The position numbers were made by a program, and so were the translations under genes. A model generated the notes under the pieces. That model was not told the origin of the DNA. It saw only the letters and a list, made by a program, of their open reading frames with translations, and ran no database searches. Below, in pieces: positions 1 to 12,999 of a stretch of 64,000 bases of DNA; the first letter of the stretch is position 1, and every line of letters starts with the position of its first letter. The DNA is from Polytrichum commune (taxonomy: Eukaryota > Streptophyta > Polytrichopsida > Polytrichales > Polytrichaceae): the NCBI GenBank assembly GCA_950295325.1, contig OX485804.1:18974001-19038000 (forward strand), written 5' to 3'.

Positions 1-2830
1 TTGATTGTTTGATGCAATCATTGAGTTACATGTTATGAATGGAAAATGTTCAATGATTCTCATTGGAAAATGAAAGTGGATTTGTATGTAGTCAAGGCTT
101 ATTCAAAATTCATGATTTATATTTCATATATGTAGTGGACACATTTATCACATTCAATTGAAAGCTTAGTATAAATACATGAACCCATTTTCAGCTTGTT
201 GTTAGTACGTATATATTTATTTTTCACTAGAAGCTTCTCGTGTAGAGGGGTTTAATTTCATGGTGACCCACACACATCATTTAGATCTTCAATGAAGAGC
301 CCATCCCCCAAAGTGATGACGTTATTTTTAGTCACATCATGTCATTTGTGATAGTGAAGTGGTGTGTTGTAACATGTAGTGCCCGTCGAACCATGCCTAT
401 TTAATGTGCACATACATGTTTGACCATTGGAATTTGAGTTTGGATTGTTTCATGAAATGTCACATCATTTAGCAATTATGAATGACTTTGATTGTCGTTG
501 CAAGTTTAGAAACATTATAGATATGCAAAAGCCTCAATATACTTCTATGAAGATTCTCATACTCTTTCAAAAGATAGAATAACCTAGAAAATGTCTAGAA
601 CACATACTCAAATCTCATCATTATAAATGTCCTTTTGGTGTCCGTTCTTAACTACATGCAATGCCAAAACCATTCAAATATAGGTGTTCAATCAGAAGAG
701 TAACCATATAAGGCCCAAACACCTTACTCCATCAAGTAGTTTGTTGATATGGGAGGCCATTTTTGGCAATTGCTTCAACAATCCAACATTGGGCTAGAGT
801 CATATGTGAAATTTTGGCTTTTGTACTATTTTACAAAATCTAGCAAGGTATTTTATACGACTAGATGGTTTAAGCCACTTGATTACTTAAAATTGGAAAA
901 GATGGAAAGGGAGGGAATTATTGCATATGAGCATACATTTCATTCATCCAACATAGTAGCCTTGAAATAGTATGTAGTATGAATGTTTCCTTTTTTAGTT
1001 GATCTGACACCGGAGTTGATTTTGAAGACCTAGAATTAGTCTAGTTCAAGTCATTTAAGATCAATGAACAACCAACCTACAAAGGGTCAGGTTTTTATGT
1101 TGGATGGATCAGAGGTACACTCGTATGCAATAAATTCCCCCTCTCCTTGAATAGGTCATGCTTAAATGCGGGAATTTGGTATTACTAACTAACGTCTACC
1201 TTGCTTGAGCTCACCATAGCATCTTCACCCACAACCACTTTTAAAGAGGTGAACATGGCATGAACACTTGGCTTTTGCTTCATGCATGCTTACATACTGT
1301 GAAGGTATAATAGACGGAATTAATGACACAATAATTTGATTAGCATGTGCAAACTACCCACCACCCATAAAATGTTGTTTGGGTTTAAGTTTACATCAAG
1401 TTTGACTACAATCAATCTCCAATTTGCACCATAGTTGTGTGGTATGACTTGATCCAAAATAGGAACTGGACCTTCTTTTTTATTTTGAGTGGAAAATGAA
1501 TGACCTAGTAGTGGCGCACATAACAATGACTGTGATACCTTTATTAGACTGTGAAAAGAGGTTTAGTACATTTCAAGGGTCTTCCCAGAGTCATTTGAGA
1601 AAATCATCACAATAAGGATATTTTGAAGTTTGTACCGGCTTTTCAGTGGTTCACAAACCAATGAACAGGGAGAACCAATCGATAGTTACTGATGAAGTTC
1701 AACTGGTTGAAGTTCAAGACTTCAGGAAAATTACCCATCATTTTTAGAAGAATCTTTAGAGTATACCTCAAATTAATATTAAAAAAAACCAAAAGATAAC
1801 AACATATAACCGACTGGATTTGAAAACACTAGGATTTTGACTGATCATGCCCAAAAATCCCCAGACATTCACAAACTGAAATGAGACTCACTTGTTCCCA
1901 TTCCTATTGGAGTAGGTGGTTTCACAAACACGAGGTCAAAACATCTACTGTGGAGGTCAACAGCATTGGGTTTTCACTTCCTTCAATTCGTGTTTGGCAT
2001 CCTTCTACGACTGTTGTCATGCTAGAGGTGGCTAACCAACTCAAAGACAGGAAGTTGATCAACCCACACGTTCGAAATAGTGAAGGCCATCAAGGTAGCA
2101 AAACAAATAAAAGGATAGCCAAGTAATATCTCAAGCAAGAACAGTAACTGTGACATCATGTGACATCAATCCTTGGTGGGAACTCAGAACCGTGACACAT
2201 TAATATTGGTTGTGTGATGGTCCACGTGTGGAAAATACTATCACACGACAGATGTGACATTATCAACACATTGATTCGTTGCTTCTTTGCAGCTAAAATT
2301 CAGAACCATAGCTCATATCCGTGCTACTGGGAATACTACACAAAACATCTGATTCAGTGTGGCATTAATATTGGTTGTGCCATGTTATTCAGGGTGAGTT
2401 CACAGGTGGGTTTACGCTAGGGTCCAAGACCAAAGAAATGCTAAATTTGAGCGATCCTATCGATCGAGAGAAAAAACCGGAACCGAGTTTACACTAGGGT
2501 CCAAGTCCAAGGTGTGAGAAAATGAAGTGGCGCTAATATGGAATCACTTTCCCGCCAAATCTTGGCAGTCCCAAGTCATGAAAATACTTGTCCTAGTTTA
2601 AGAAAGAAATTTCCAAGCTTGAGTCCCAAAGAAAGGTCCATCTAGGCTTGTTTTGGGCCCCGAGTTTCTTGAACCCGGACCCTAATGTAAAGCTGCCCTT
2701 AGCATCATCTTCATGACTTGGCATGTACCACCAAGTGTCATATGACACATTCTCTAGTTGCCACCCAGTGACTGCAAGACAATTTATGTGGGTCAATGAT
2801 GGATACTGTGAGCCACACTAAATTCAGATG
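1..2830. other. Intergenic, no gene recognised
   Basis: No ORF here exceeds 96 codons or reads like a conserved family. Around 2385-2700 there are inverted copies of a motif of the type TTTACRYTAGGGTCC (near 2410, 2490 and, on the opposite strand, near 2680). This suggests a decayed TIR element, but its ends could not be fixed. Confidence 0.5.
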
Positions 2831-2836
2831 TTTAGT

Positions 2837-5800
2837 CTACCACCAAATAGAGTTCAGTCTACAATAGAGAATAGAAAGCTTAGGCAATGACGACCGATAA
2901 AAGTGCTCACCTGGGGGTGGGTTTTAGAGTTTCAGTGGGAATCTAATCCAGCAGTTTCACTTTGAATAAATGTCACCTTGATAATGTACACTTATACTAT
3001 TTACATATGCATCTCAACAGTGACGAAGAACACATTGTTCACCTTGATAAATTGTGTTCTATGCTTTCATTGAAGTTTTCAACGAAGACAGTCAACGGTT
3101 CCTTAATACATCCCAGAGCTCTTCTCTTCATGCCCCTACAACCAACAATGAAAGTTATAACGCTTGCATTGAAAACTGAAAACCAGGCATGTTGCAGAAA
3201 AATGCATTCGTCACAGTTTTTGTATCAAGCTCACCTTAATCTGGTCTCGTAGAACTGTAGTTTCTCGAGGAGCAAGCAAACTGTCTCATCAGCTTCAAAT
3301 TCCCTTACAATAACCTCCTCCTTTTCTGCCTCCTGGATAGAGATTATAGCAAGTCAAGTGAAAATTCTATGCTTTTGGGTTAGAACAAAAAATCTTTTCA
3401 AGCACAGTACACAAAGAAAGGTATGTACACTAAACGTCTGATTTATTATGGCATTAAGATTTGTGCGTTGTGTTAATTAGTGTGGTCTTTGTGACTTATA
3501 AAGCACCAAGTTTCATGTTACACCCCCCCTGGTTGCCAGCCTGTGATTGCAAGCCAATTAATGCGCCACGATAATGAATAATGTGGGTCGCACTGAATCG
3601 GATATTTAGTATATTGGCTGACAAGTATAAAAGCATAAAATTACCTTCGATAGATTATAGAGGCCATTGTACAGGTTCAGACCCATTAGAGCCTATCCAC
3701 TTGCAGGACCGCAAATAAGCCTCTGAGAAATTAGGCTTTTTCAAGGCAAGGTCGAAAGCTATGTCCCACCCCCAAGTCCATCCAAATCCCAAATTCCTAT
3801 TGCCAACCAATCTATCATAGGGAGGAATTTCGAATAGGTATGTGGGGCTGTATGTGGTCACTCTTCTTTTATCAAACACCCATATTTGAGTGGTATATGG
3901 GAAGGCTTGATTTCAAAAAGAAACATCGAAAAGCCACATGTTATGTTGAGCTTGGAGTATGTTATCAGAACACAGACACCATTCCAGGTTCAACTGTTAA
4001 CATGATTGGGAGGGTCTATACAAATTTTTCAAAAGAAAAAGAATATTCACTTTGACCTACAACTTTTGCATCGCACCTCCAATTTTGAAACTTGAATCTT
4101 GAACTGGATGAGGTGATTCCCTCCTCAACCCAAGGGTCAAAATTGTTCGTAAAGTTGGAAGAAGTGCCCACAATAGGGACACATACCCTATACATAGAGC
4201 TTATGGGTGGGACAAATTATGTGACCTGGCATTAAAAGGCTTTAGACGCCAATAATAGAAGCCTTTTGTGGCTCCACTAGTGGAGACGTTCTTAATCATA
4301 TGCAAAGGCTGTTTCTGATCGACAAACTAAATGAAAAAGACAATCACCATCTTCAAGCTCGTTAAAAGGAGGAACTTACTTGTAGAGCCGCTATTAATGA
4401 TGGGACAAGGGATGCAAGAGCAGCAACACTATTCTTCCCAGGAACTTTCACCAACTCCAAATTGTTGTCCTTCCCTTCCTCTCCAAACTCCCTGGTCTTA
4501 TTTTGAAGTTTATCTTGGCTATTAGTTTGGCTCAAGAGAGAATTTGCACAGTTGCCATCAGTCACTTCAGTTCTCAACTTGGAGGTATTGCCTAAATGCA
4601 AAGATTCCTCTTCATGTCTGTATCCATGGCACACTGTGGAGGGGTTTATGTCTTTCTCCAGCCAGTCTTGTATTACCTGTAACAGGAAATTTTATTAAAA
4701 CCAGCCTACCAGAGTTGGATGTAAATAACCAGGTAAAACATATGAATCATTACATGTATAGTGGGTCCTATCCAGAAAACATTTGATTCTAACAAAGAAT
4801 CCTATTGGCGCAAACATTTATCTTTTTGCAAGTTTTCACCGGACTCCTGACAAGGCTTTGCGTGTCTATTTGAATGTGTGGGTCTGTGACATCCCAGCCT
4901 CTTGCACCCATGCATTTGAACTTATGGCCTGGGTCATCCCTGCACCTTCCACTCAACATGTCACCGAAGACAGCCGGACATTTTGGAACGGCAACTGCAG
5001 GGGTTGCCTCACACAGCTTGAGCCCAAGGTCAAGCTTGCAAGTCTGGTGGGCCAAGGTAAAATAATATGAGCTTTTATGTGTGCCTAAGATGGTAGAGCT
5101 TGGTTCCTTCTTATTTTGGATTGATTTTCAAGTTCAAGTTGAAATTGTAGTCATCAGACTTGACATGACTACAATTTCAAGTTCCAGATTGAACTTGAAA
5201 ATCAATCCAGAATAAGCGGGGACCAACCTTGAGACAAAGTTGCACCATCTTAGGCACATATAAGGGCATACATATATTGTACCTTTGCCCACCAAGCTTG
5301 CAAGCTTGAGCTTGAGTTCAAGTTATGTGAGGCAACTGCCTGCATCAGCGCCCATGTGTCCTCGCTGCTCCAAAGTTCTCAAATCAATAAGTTAGTAATT
5401 TTTCCCCCAATTGGATCAAAGAACAGTAAGCAATTATACCTCTGAGATCAAGGAGTCCAAATCTGGGCAGAATGAGGTGGATGAATGAGGCTCAGCCAGA
5501 CTTGCAATTCCGCAGCTGGCCAGGCTTGTGCTTGGATTCCCACCCTGCGGCCTATCCCTCACAGCCAATACTCGAGGGACAGAAGATTCAAGCTGGGTTG
5601 AAGACACCAAGGAAAGAGAAGATACATCATCCTTAACCTTACAGAACCTATCAGCTGTCTGCTGGTGACATGAAGGACTGGATTTCACATCGTGATCGAT
5701 CTGCAGGGCATCATTGCAGGTGCGTTTTCTCAGGACTTGCAAAGTTGCGGGATTATTAGGTCGAATGTTCTTAGGAGCAGTAGTTGATAGCAACAGTTCC

Positions 5801-8800
5801 TCCGCCGCCTGCCAATTGCTATTTTTATTGGACACCACCAAGTCCTTACAAACACGATTACAAGAGCTTGGGTCTGTTTTGGTCCCATTGGTTGTTAATC
5901 CAATTCTGGGTGGTGGTCCCTCCAAGGTGGCCTCTCTGGACCAGTTGTGCTGACGTGCCAATTCGTTAAACTCCTCCACAACTGCAGCCGATGTCCGGTA
6001 TCCAGGTTGAGCAAGGGATGCAACTCGCCATTTTGGAGGTTTTCGAACATTGAGTCGATAAACCCATGTTGGTGATCTGCAAAGTTACACAGAAGGTCAT
6101 TCCCTTGTAGAAATATAAACCACCTGAGATATAAGGGTATTTTCAAGCGGACCATGGAGTAATATGCATATTCATGGGACATTCCACATATTTGATTGAA
6201 TATCCTCATAATATATCTAGCATAATCTCATTATGAATTTGCAATACCTTGGGTTTTCCTAATACTTTTATAATATTTACTTTGAAACATTAAACGGAGC
6301 TTTATTGCACCACATTTTCTTGTGGAACACCGATTACCCCCTCTTGCACAGTTACTCCATCAAATTACCTACTTCTTTAGTGAAGAGCAATTGCAAAACT
6401 TGAAGACTAATGCCATGTGTATGTAGATGTGAATATTTCTATACTTGATGAAAATGTTGCATTAATCCTCAAATTTACCAGATGGATTAAAGATGCAAGG
6501 AGCCCTGCCATGGACTGTAGTAGGTGCCCAACCTATTGAGTTGCAGTAGTGCAGCAAGGGGTGCCTACTTTAACTCATGGCAGGGCAACAGTTGTCCACT
6601 GCTGGACGTAGGGGTCATGGCAAGGTCATCAACTATAGTTGATATTATGCCTTGTATCCCATTACACGCCATCCAATGGTCACAGCAACCAAGTTGCTTG
6701 GCCTGACCACAACATCCAATTGCACGCCATGCTCCGTAAACCCGTTTCGAGTTCACATGTGAGTTTGCAGCTATGATCAAGGGTGAAGCGTCCCTCATTC
6801 ACGCCAACATAGGGTTGGCGTCCTCTCTCTCTCTTCCAATTGCACTGTCATCCATGGCTTGGACAGTTCACTCAACTTCCTAAAAATTGCGTCAAGTGCA
6901 ATCAAACATCTCAAAAAGACGGTACGTACCTCACTTGAACTTTATGAGCAGCAAGAAAAAATCTCCATACCAAGATGCAAGGTACAAAATTAAAATTATA
7001 AAAATGCACTAGGCCAGTGGAATCCCAAACTGATGACAATGCACACAAATTAAGGAATACAAGATGACAGTAGAACAGAAGCTTGAAATAGGAGGTGGTA
7101 GCTGGTGGTAGACATCTAGTGATTGTCTCACTCCAGTAGCTCAAAAACTTCAGCAACAAACATGCAATGAAAACAACTTGGTACCATTATGTTCCAACCA
7201 GCTTCACCAACTCTTAACAATGGGTATGAATTTCTGTGTCAAGTGGAAACCTCCATGTTGATTACCTCAGCAAATCCAGAATGATAAGGATGAGGCCAAC
7301 AATGATAAGAATACCAGCAAATATGAATTGAACAAAAAAAGACAAGAATATTAAAGAATTGACCCAAATAAATGTAAAGGAAGGGAAAGATGAGAGACAA
7401 TCTACAATATATTGCCTTATACAATAACTATACACTTCATTTTTGGTATATTGTTCATTATCAATATTTGAGGTTAGGTCGTGTGTGCAACAGCATTTAC
7501 CTGGACCCCTTATCTTTTAATCCTCTGAGTCTACCAGTTGGACATCGTTGTGAAGTTGTAAATAGAGACCCAAAGTGACGAATTTTATTCCTTTGGAAAT
7601 TGCTTGTTTTTGATTGGCAATGACTTTCAAACACTGATCCTGCTGGACATGTCTGAAAATTTTCCTCTTTGTGACCTTGTCTGGGATAATTTAAGACATC
7701 ATTGTGACTTGTTGAATTTGCAAAACTGCTGACTGCAGAAGAACTGGTAAGACCAAAAAAAATCTGATTCAGTATTTGTGTATTAAACATATTCAGTGTG
7801 TCCTGATTCCTTTAAGATTATGCACGCCCTCTAACTACAAAATTACTGCCGCTTGATCTTAATACATATAAAGTCACGCTGATCAACTTTATAAACATGG
7901 CACCCACAATATTATCCCCAATGTTTATAAGGTCAATCCTAAGGTATATGTATATAAGGACACATTTAAAGCAAAGTCAAAGACAACAATGGAACCCTGT
8001 GAACAATATTTCTAAGACCTTGTTGACCAACAATAGTATATAGTAGTTAGTGCCACTTCCTAAGTGAATGGCAACCAAAAGGTGGTTGATACTAAGAAAT
8101 TTCTTATCAATCAATTGGGACTACGATAAGAAAAAGGTCCAAATGTATGGTATTCATGTGTTCCTGCAAAGGAGTCAAGAGACATTCACATTTGAAGCAG
8201 AGGTTGACAAACTTCATTTATTATAGAGTAGCATACCTTTCAGAAGGCACTTGATGCTCGTGTTGATGAGACTCTTGATGCTTTTGGCCTTGCAAATCAA
8301 GTTGACACCTTGATGCTTTAAGCATATCCATCTTAAGATCAATCAATCGCTTCCTCTCATTAACAGAGGTTTTTGAGTCATTTTTTATCAGCGTGTCTGA
8401 CCAGCTTCGGATGCTTACCCCTAAATTAAGGTCATCACTCTCAACATCCCTTCTTGCTCTATCTTCATTGGGTGTTACAAGGTTATGAACAGAGCCTGTA
8501 CTTCGATTCTTGAAGACTCTTTTCATCCCTTTCGCCTTCGTAGTACTGTGCAATTCTTTTGTTGAGTTATTCCAGCCACTCTTGCTATTCTTTGGAGAAT
8601 CGAAAATGAGTGAGCCCATGTTACCAACGTGGTTTCTCTCATCAATGGGCTCTTCTTGTTTAGTAAATTTCCAGGTGCCTCCCAAAGCCAAGATAGAAGA
8701 AGATTCCATATTGCTTTGCGTCTTTCGCAACCCCTCTTTTTTATTGTATTCAGTGGCTGACATGGATTGCCGACCATGATAGGGAGCATTGTAAGAATCC

Positions 8801-11800
8801 ACGCCCCCAAAAAGTAAACATTTGGAAGCCTGCCACGGCTGTTTACACGTAATATACGTCGAAACATCTGTTTCATTAGCCTGTTTGTTGCTACCTGAAA
8901 TCATCCCCTGGGCTCTCACCACTTCATGTGGACCTTCAAAAGACAGGGTTTCATTATTTCACTAAAGATTTCAGAAGAGATACTTGGTACTTCAGCCCCT
9001 ACTAGGAACCACATCTCAGAATGAGCAATATCTCATCAGAGAGTCTAAGAGCAAGCATCCCGATTGCCATATCCGTATATGTATCCATGAACATTTAATA
9101 TGCATGAAAACTGAATCATTTGGTGGAAAATATGCTTGAGATGGCTCCCACCCATCGACTTATCCACATATGAATGTGGAAAGTAAATGTGGCCATCCAA
9201 TTTTTCCAACACATTGAACCCAATTCCTCGCCACCGCAATCTTTCAACAAACATACTAAGACTAGTAATCAATGACTTTGTCTCCTCTCCGATTCTACTT
9301 AATGGTGATTGATTTACATAGACTAGTTTAAGGTACTTGAATTGATGAGCTCTATACCACGTCTTTCCTCAAGGCAACATGAAATTGAGAATTTTCTTCC
9401 CCAAATGCGGATATGGATACCGCAGCCAGAGGAAATGCATCCGCATCCACATCCCGAAAGCAAAAAATGGATATATGCAGGAGGAGTTGTGGATACGGAT
9501 ATGGCAACCAGTGGGCTTGCTCTAATTTTGTGGCAGTGTGTACCTTAATGGACAACTTACTTGAATTCCACTCGGATGAGATATATGCACAGGTCTTTGC
9601 TCCTCCATTAATAGGAGAGAGGAGTTTAGAATCTCGTTGATTCTTGGTGGTTCCCAACAGCCTCTCGGATCGTGCATTGCTACTGTACCCACTTCCATTG
9701 TTCAAAAAGTTCATCGCGGCTCTTATTGCAGCCACTTCTCGTTCCGCTTCATCCTGCTTTGAGTTTCTTTTCGTGTTTCCGTAATCTGTACATGTCAGCC
9801 ATCACAACACATTTACACTCATTTAACATGTTTTTGATTTGGAATGAGACTTGGGGTCTCAAATCTGCAGCCAGGCCTCACTTGCACATCTCATTCTACC
9901 AACAGCATGAGACACATAGTGGTCAGGCCAAGCGATTTTGTTGATGTCTATTCCTGATTGAATACAAATAGCAGATTATCACTCATAATTCGTGAACTTG
10001 TCAATGCCCTGACCACTCATCCAATACTGGACACATGTCGGCATGTCACCATGCCTTGAGTGGACTATAGTAGGCACTGAGTACCTACCTCGCCGCTATT
10101 GCAAACACCTTGAACAGGCACAGACAAGCCAGCCTTCACCTATCTCCCCCAAGGGAAAGTCCCTATATTCACATGGTTGGTTGAAAATATCTAATTCACC
10201 CAGATACCCCTATGATTGGGTGGACCAGGAAATCGAGTGTTACGAAGATCACCCATCCAATTACTAATTCCGGCCTGAGGCAGCCAGACCTTGAAGTTCC
10301 CATGGGATCCAAGTCAAGACCTTGGGTTTAAGCCACCCCCATAACATATCACTATACATAGGAGAAAGCCCATCAACAGAACAAATTGCCTCTGTGGCCA
10401 TGAAAGAAAGTTATTGAAGCAAGAAGCAAAGTACAGAAAAGAGAGCCATAACACACCTTCATGTGGACTTTCTCTGCTTAAGTCTCCAACTTCCTTCCAA
10501 GCTGGTGGTGTCTCCCTGGCAATGTTAATGTTGTAAGGTCCAGGTCTGTGCTGGCCATCAGTAATTGAAGACTGTTTCATGTTAAATTTTGTCTCCTCCA
10601 GAATCTTATCAATCTCCTCAAAATTCCTCACGACATCTTCCATTGCACTTCGATGATTCTTGTGGTTTTTGCGGTGCACCCTTTCAACCGACTCCGAACA
10701 GTGTGAGGCATAATCTCCAGGTTTCAGCTGATAAGAGGGCTCCTGGGTGCAGTGCACTTGAAGACCAGCCTTGGGGACGAAAGCCAAAGAGGAATTTAAA
10801 GCTTTTCCTGCCTCTACAGCCTGTCGGCTACACACCCCCACCACTTAATCTAAGGTATGTGGACCTTATGTGGTCACTCTTCTTAATTGCGCCCATATAT
10901 TTGAAAGGTATATGGCAAGGCTTGTAGTTAAGATTTGCCACATGTTAACATGACATTAAACTATGTGCTCAAAATATAGACATCATTCTAGGTTGATAAC
11001 TTAACACAACTGGGAGGTCCTATGTGATCGTTGAAGTCGGAAGAGAATCTTCACAATGACCTCTTATAACTTTTGAATCTCAATCCCGGTTTTGAAACTT
11101 GAAATGACAATCTTCACAATTCGTCATTGCTAAACAGATGAGACAATTTCTAATCCTAAATTGTCTGTGGAGTGAGAAGTGTCCACAATAGGGCCACATA
11201 CCTTACCTTTAAATTGGAAGAGCATTGATAGTGTGATGGCAGATAAGGTCAAGGGTCAGTGGACAGGAGTAAACAATAAAGGATAGATAGTTTGACTCCT
11301 TCATATCTTGATACAGTAAGGGTTATGGCAAACTTGAATTGGCTTTGAACATCCAAAGCACCTGGAGTAATGCAGCCCAGACGATGCATACTGGACAGAT
11401 GCACTGCAAACAACCCCAAAGCACGAGAGCTAAGTGAAGTTGGTATAACTACTACTACTGAAGAAGGAGATACTGAGAAGTTTGTAAGATCCGAAGACTC
11501 TTACAAAAACATTGATGCAAAGCACTTTACAGTTGCTGCAATATCAATGGTTAGAAAAACTGAATGTCTCAATGCTTCAGTTGGTTTGATCCTTCACAAC
11601 ACTCTCAACCCACTAACTTCAACATTCAACCAAGTGCATATTTTACCTGCGTTGAAGAACTTCTGTGGCCCGGTAATCAAGATGTTGTATATCTGTCACT
11701 TCCACCTTCTCTTTTACCCAGGACGTGAGAGGTTTGTAAGATCCTGCCTGCAACACGAAAAAAGGATCACACAAATACCAATCAGTCCCATACTAATTTT

Positions 11801-12955
11801 TTTCTAGGTATGCAAAGCAATCCAGATGGGAAAGAGAAAGGAACTCATAAACTGTCTCTGAAGGAAAAGTTACACAGGAAGAACAAATATTAGAAACAAA
11901 TATTGCATGTTGCGAGTCACAGGTGTGCATGTAAAAGAGGTCAAAGAGAGATTCTTCAAACAGATAGACTAAGTAGAACAAAGGTAAGTATGACAGATTG
12001 CTTTCACAGGTCCTGGCCATTAGACTTGAGTTATGTTTAAAATCCTCGATAGGTTTGGGCAATAATGAATGACATACATACCTCTAGCATTAGAGGCACA
12101 GTAAGATCAAATTGTACAAATCATTGCAGGTTGTGAGTCACAGTGTACATCTGAAATAGATTAAAAGGAGAAATGGCATATGTATGACAGATTGCTTCCA
12201 CAGGTCTTGGCATTAGACTTGAGTCATGTTTGACATCCATAAGAGGTTTGGGCGATAATGAATGATATGACATACATACCTCCAGCATTATTTATACAGT
12301 AAGGACAAATGTTACAAATCCTTGCAATTGTGATTCACCGTGCAAGTCTGGGAGAGGTCAAGAGAGAGATTCTTCAAAGAGATAGACTAAGAAAAACTAG
12401 GGTATGTATGACAGATTGCTTCCACAGGTCCTGGCATTAGACTTGAGTCAACTTTGAGATCTTTGAGAGGTTTGGGCAATAATGAATAAAATGACATACA
12501 TACCTCCAGCACTTGTTTAAAGTAAAAAGCAAAATGTTAGAAATCCTTGCACATTGTGATTTGCGGTGCACATCAATGAGATAGACTAAGTAATAATTAG
12601 GGTAAGTATGACAGATTACTGCCACAGGTCCTGGTATTAGACTTGAGGAGTGTTTGAGATCCTTGAGAGGTTTGGGCATTTATTAATGACGTACATACAT
12701 ACCTCCAGCATGGAAGTACGTCCATTTCCACTTGGTGAGGTGGGCAGCCAACGCAGCTTCCTTGACTTGGCAGAGGAGTGAGACCTACCCACCTCATGTG
12801 ATCTGTTCTTCTCTGTGAGCATCTTTGCACTTTGGAACGACCCATTCCTGTCACAGGCAACCTCTTCATCCAAGAAGGAGGCTCTTGCATTGCAATCTCG
12901 GGTGGGCTGGAGAGACAATTCTTCTCTGTATTTTTGGAGCATATCTCGAATTGAC
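2837..12955 (-). CDS. Multi-exon gene, unrecognised Ser-rich/coiled-coil protein
   Basis: Eleven exons, listed in transcript order: 12955-12703, 11747-11647, 10827-10457, 9785-9561, 8933-8237, 7743-7501, 6076-5440, 4676-4380, 3332-3235, 3135-3043, 2858-2837 (stop TAG at 2837-2839). Each junction has GT and AG, and the codon phases agree across all ten introns, giving about 1,011 residues. The first exon begins inside a codon, so a start exon is missing upstream. The protein is polar and Ser/Asn-rich. Charged helical stretches lie near the N-end (SIRDMLQKYREEL) and the C-end (EAEKEEVIVREFEADE; LLLEKLQFYETRLR). A conserved-looking block, SPTWVYRLNVRKPPKW, opens the 637-nt exon. No signal peptide, membrane helix or known catalytic motif is visible. 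I do not recognise the family. The tiny last exon and the C-end LNSIWW are the least certain parts. Confidence 0.7.
3836..4189. mobile_element. MITE, AGGTATGTGG family, intronic copy 1
   Basis: This is a roughly 354-bp element with terminal inverted repeats related to AGGTATGTGGNCC (left) and its complement ending CACATACCCT (right). It is homologous along its length to the copy at 10853-11203. It lies in the 3333-4379 intron of the minus-strand gene. ORFs inside it are not genes. Confidence 0.65.
4990..5345. repeat. Long fold-back (inverted repeat) in intron
   Basis: Two arms of roughly 150 bp pair imperfectly around a centre near 5165. Matching pieces include GTGCCTAAGATGGT (5081) with ACCATCTTAGGCAC (5244), GGATTGATTTTCAAGTTC (5119) with its complement (5188), and an outer GCCTCACACAGCTTGAG with CTTGAGTTCAAGTTATGTGAGGC. 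It sits in the 4677-5439 intron. It could be a fold-back MITE or a small-RNA-generating hairpin. No coding potential. Confidence 0.75.
10013..10330 (-). mobile_element. 5S rRNA-headed SINE, intronic copy
   Basis: Read on the minus strand, the head starts about 10325. It resembles 5S rRNA from the GGATCCCATGRGAACT segment through GGATGGGTGATCTTCG, the region of the 5S internal promoter (box C). It is followed by a non-5S body shared with the plus-strand copy at 52268-52590. It lies in the 9786-10456 intron of the minus-strand gene. The exact 3' end is not resolved. A Cassandra-type TRIM, which also carries 5S sequence, is the main alternative, but no TG...CA LTR ends were seen. Confidence 0.6.
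10853..11203. mobile_element. MITE, AGGTATGTGG family, intronic copy 2
   Basis: The left end AGGTATGTGGACCTTATGTG is inverted at the right end (...CACAATAGGGCCACATACCT). TA flanks both sides (10851-10852 and 11204-11205), consistent with a TA target duplication as in Tc1/mariner-type MITEs. It lies in the 10828-11646 intron and ends only 26 bp before the acceptor of the next exon. Confidence 0.75.
11985..12700. repeat. Tandem repeat, about 4 units of 190-230 bp, in intron
   Basis: Four diverged units each contain GACAGATTGCTTCCACAGGT then ACTTGAGTCATGTTTGA and GAGAGGTTTGGGCAATAAT, followed by CATACATACCTCCAGCA. Key motifs recur near 11990, 12187, 12412 and 12609. The rightmost unit runs into the donor of exon 12703-12955, so each unit carries a relic of that exon-intron boundary (CTCCAGCA plus CATACATAC). 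Confidence 0.7.
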
Positions 12956-12999
12956 CTACTTCACAAAACTCCCAATTAAGCAGCAGCAAAATGGATAAC

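Noticed and set aside
11370-11807. Plus-strand ORF of 145 codons
   Set aside because: It overlaps the well-phased minus-strand exon 11647-11747 and intron sequence; composition is ordinary for a shadow frame.
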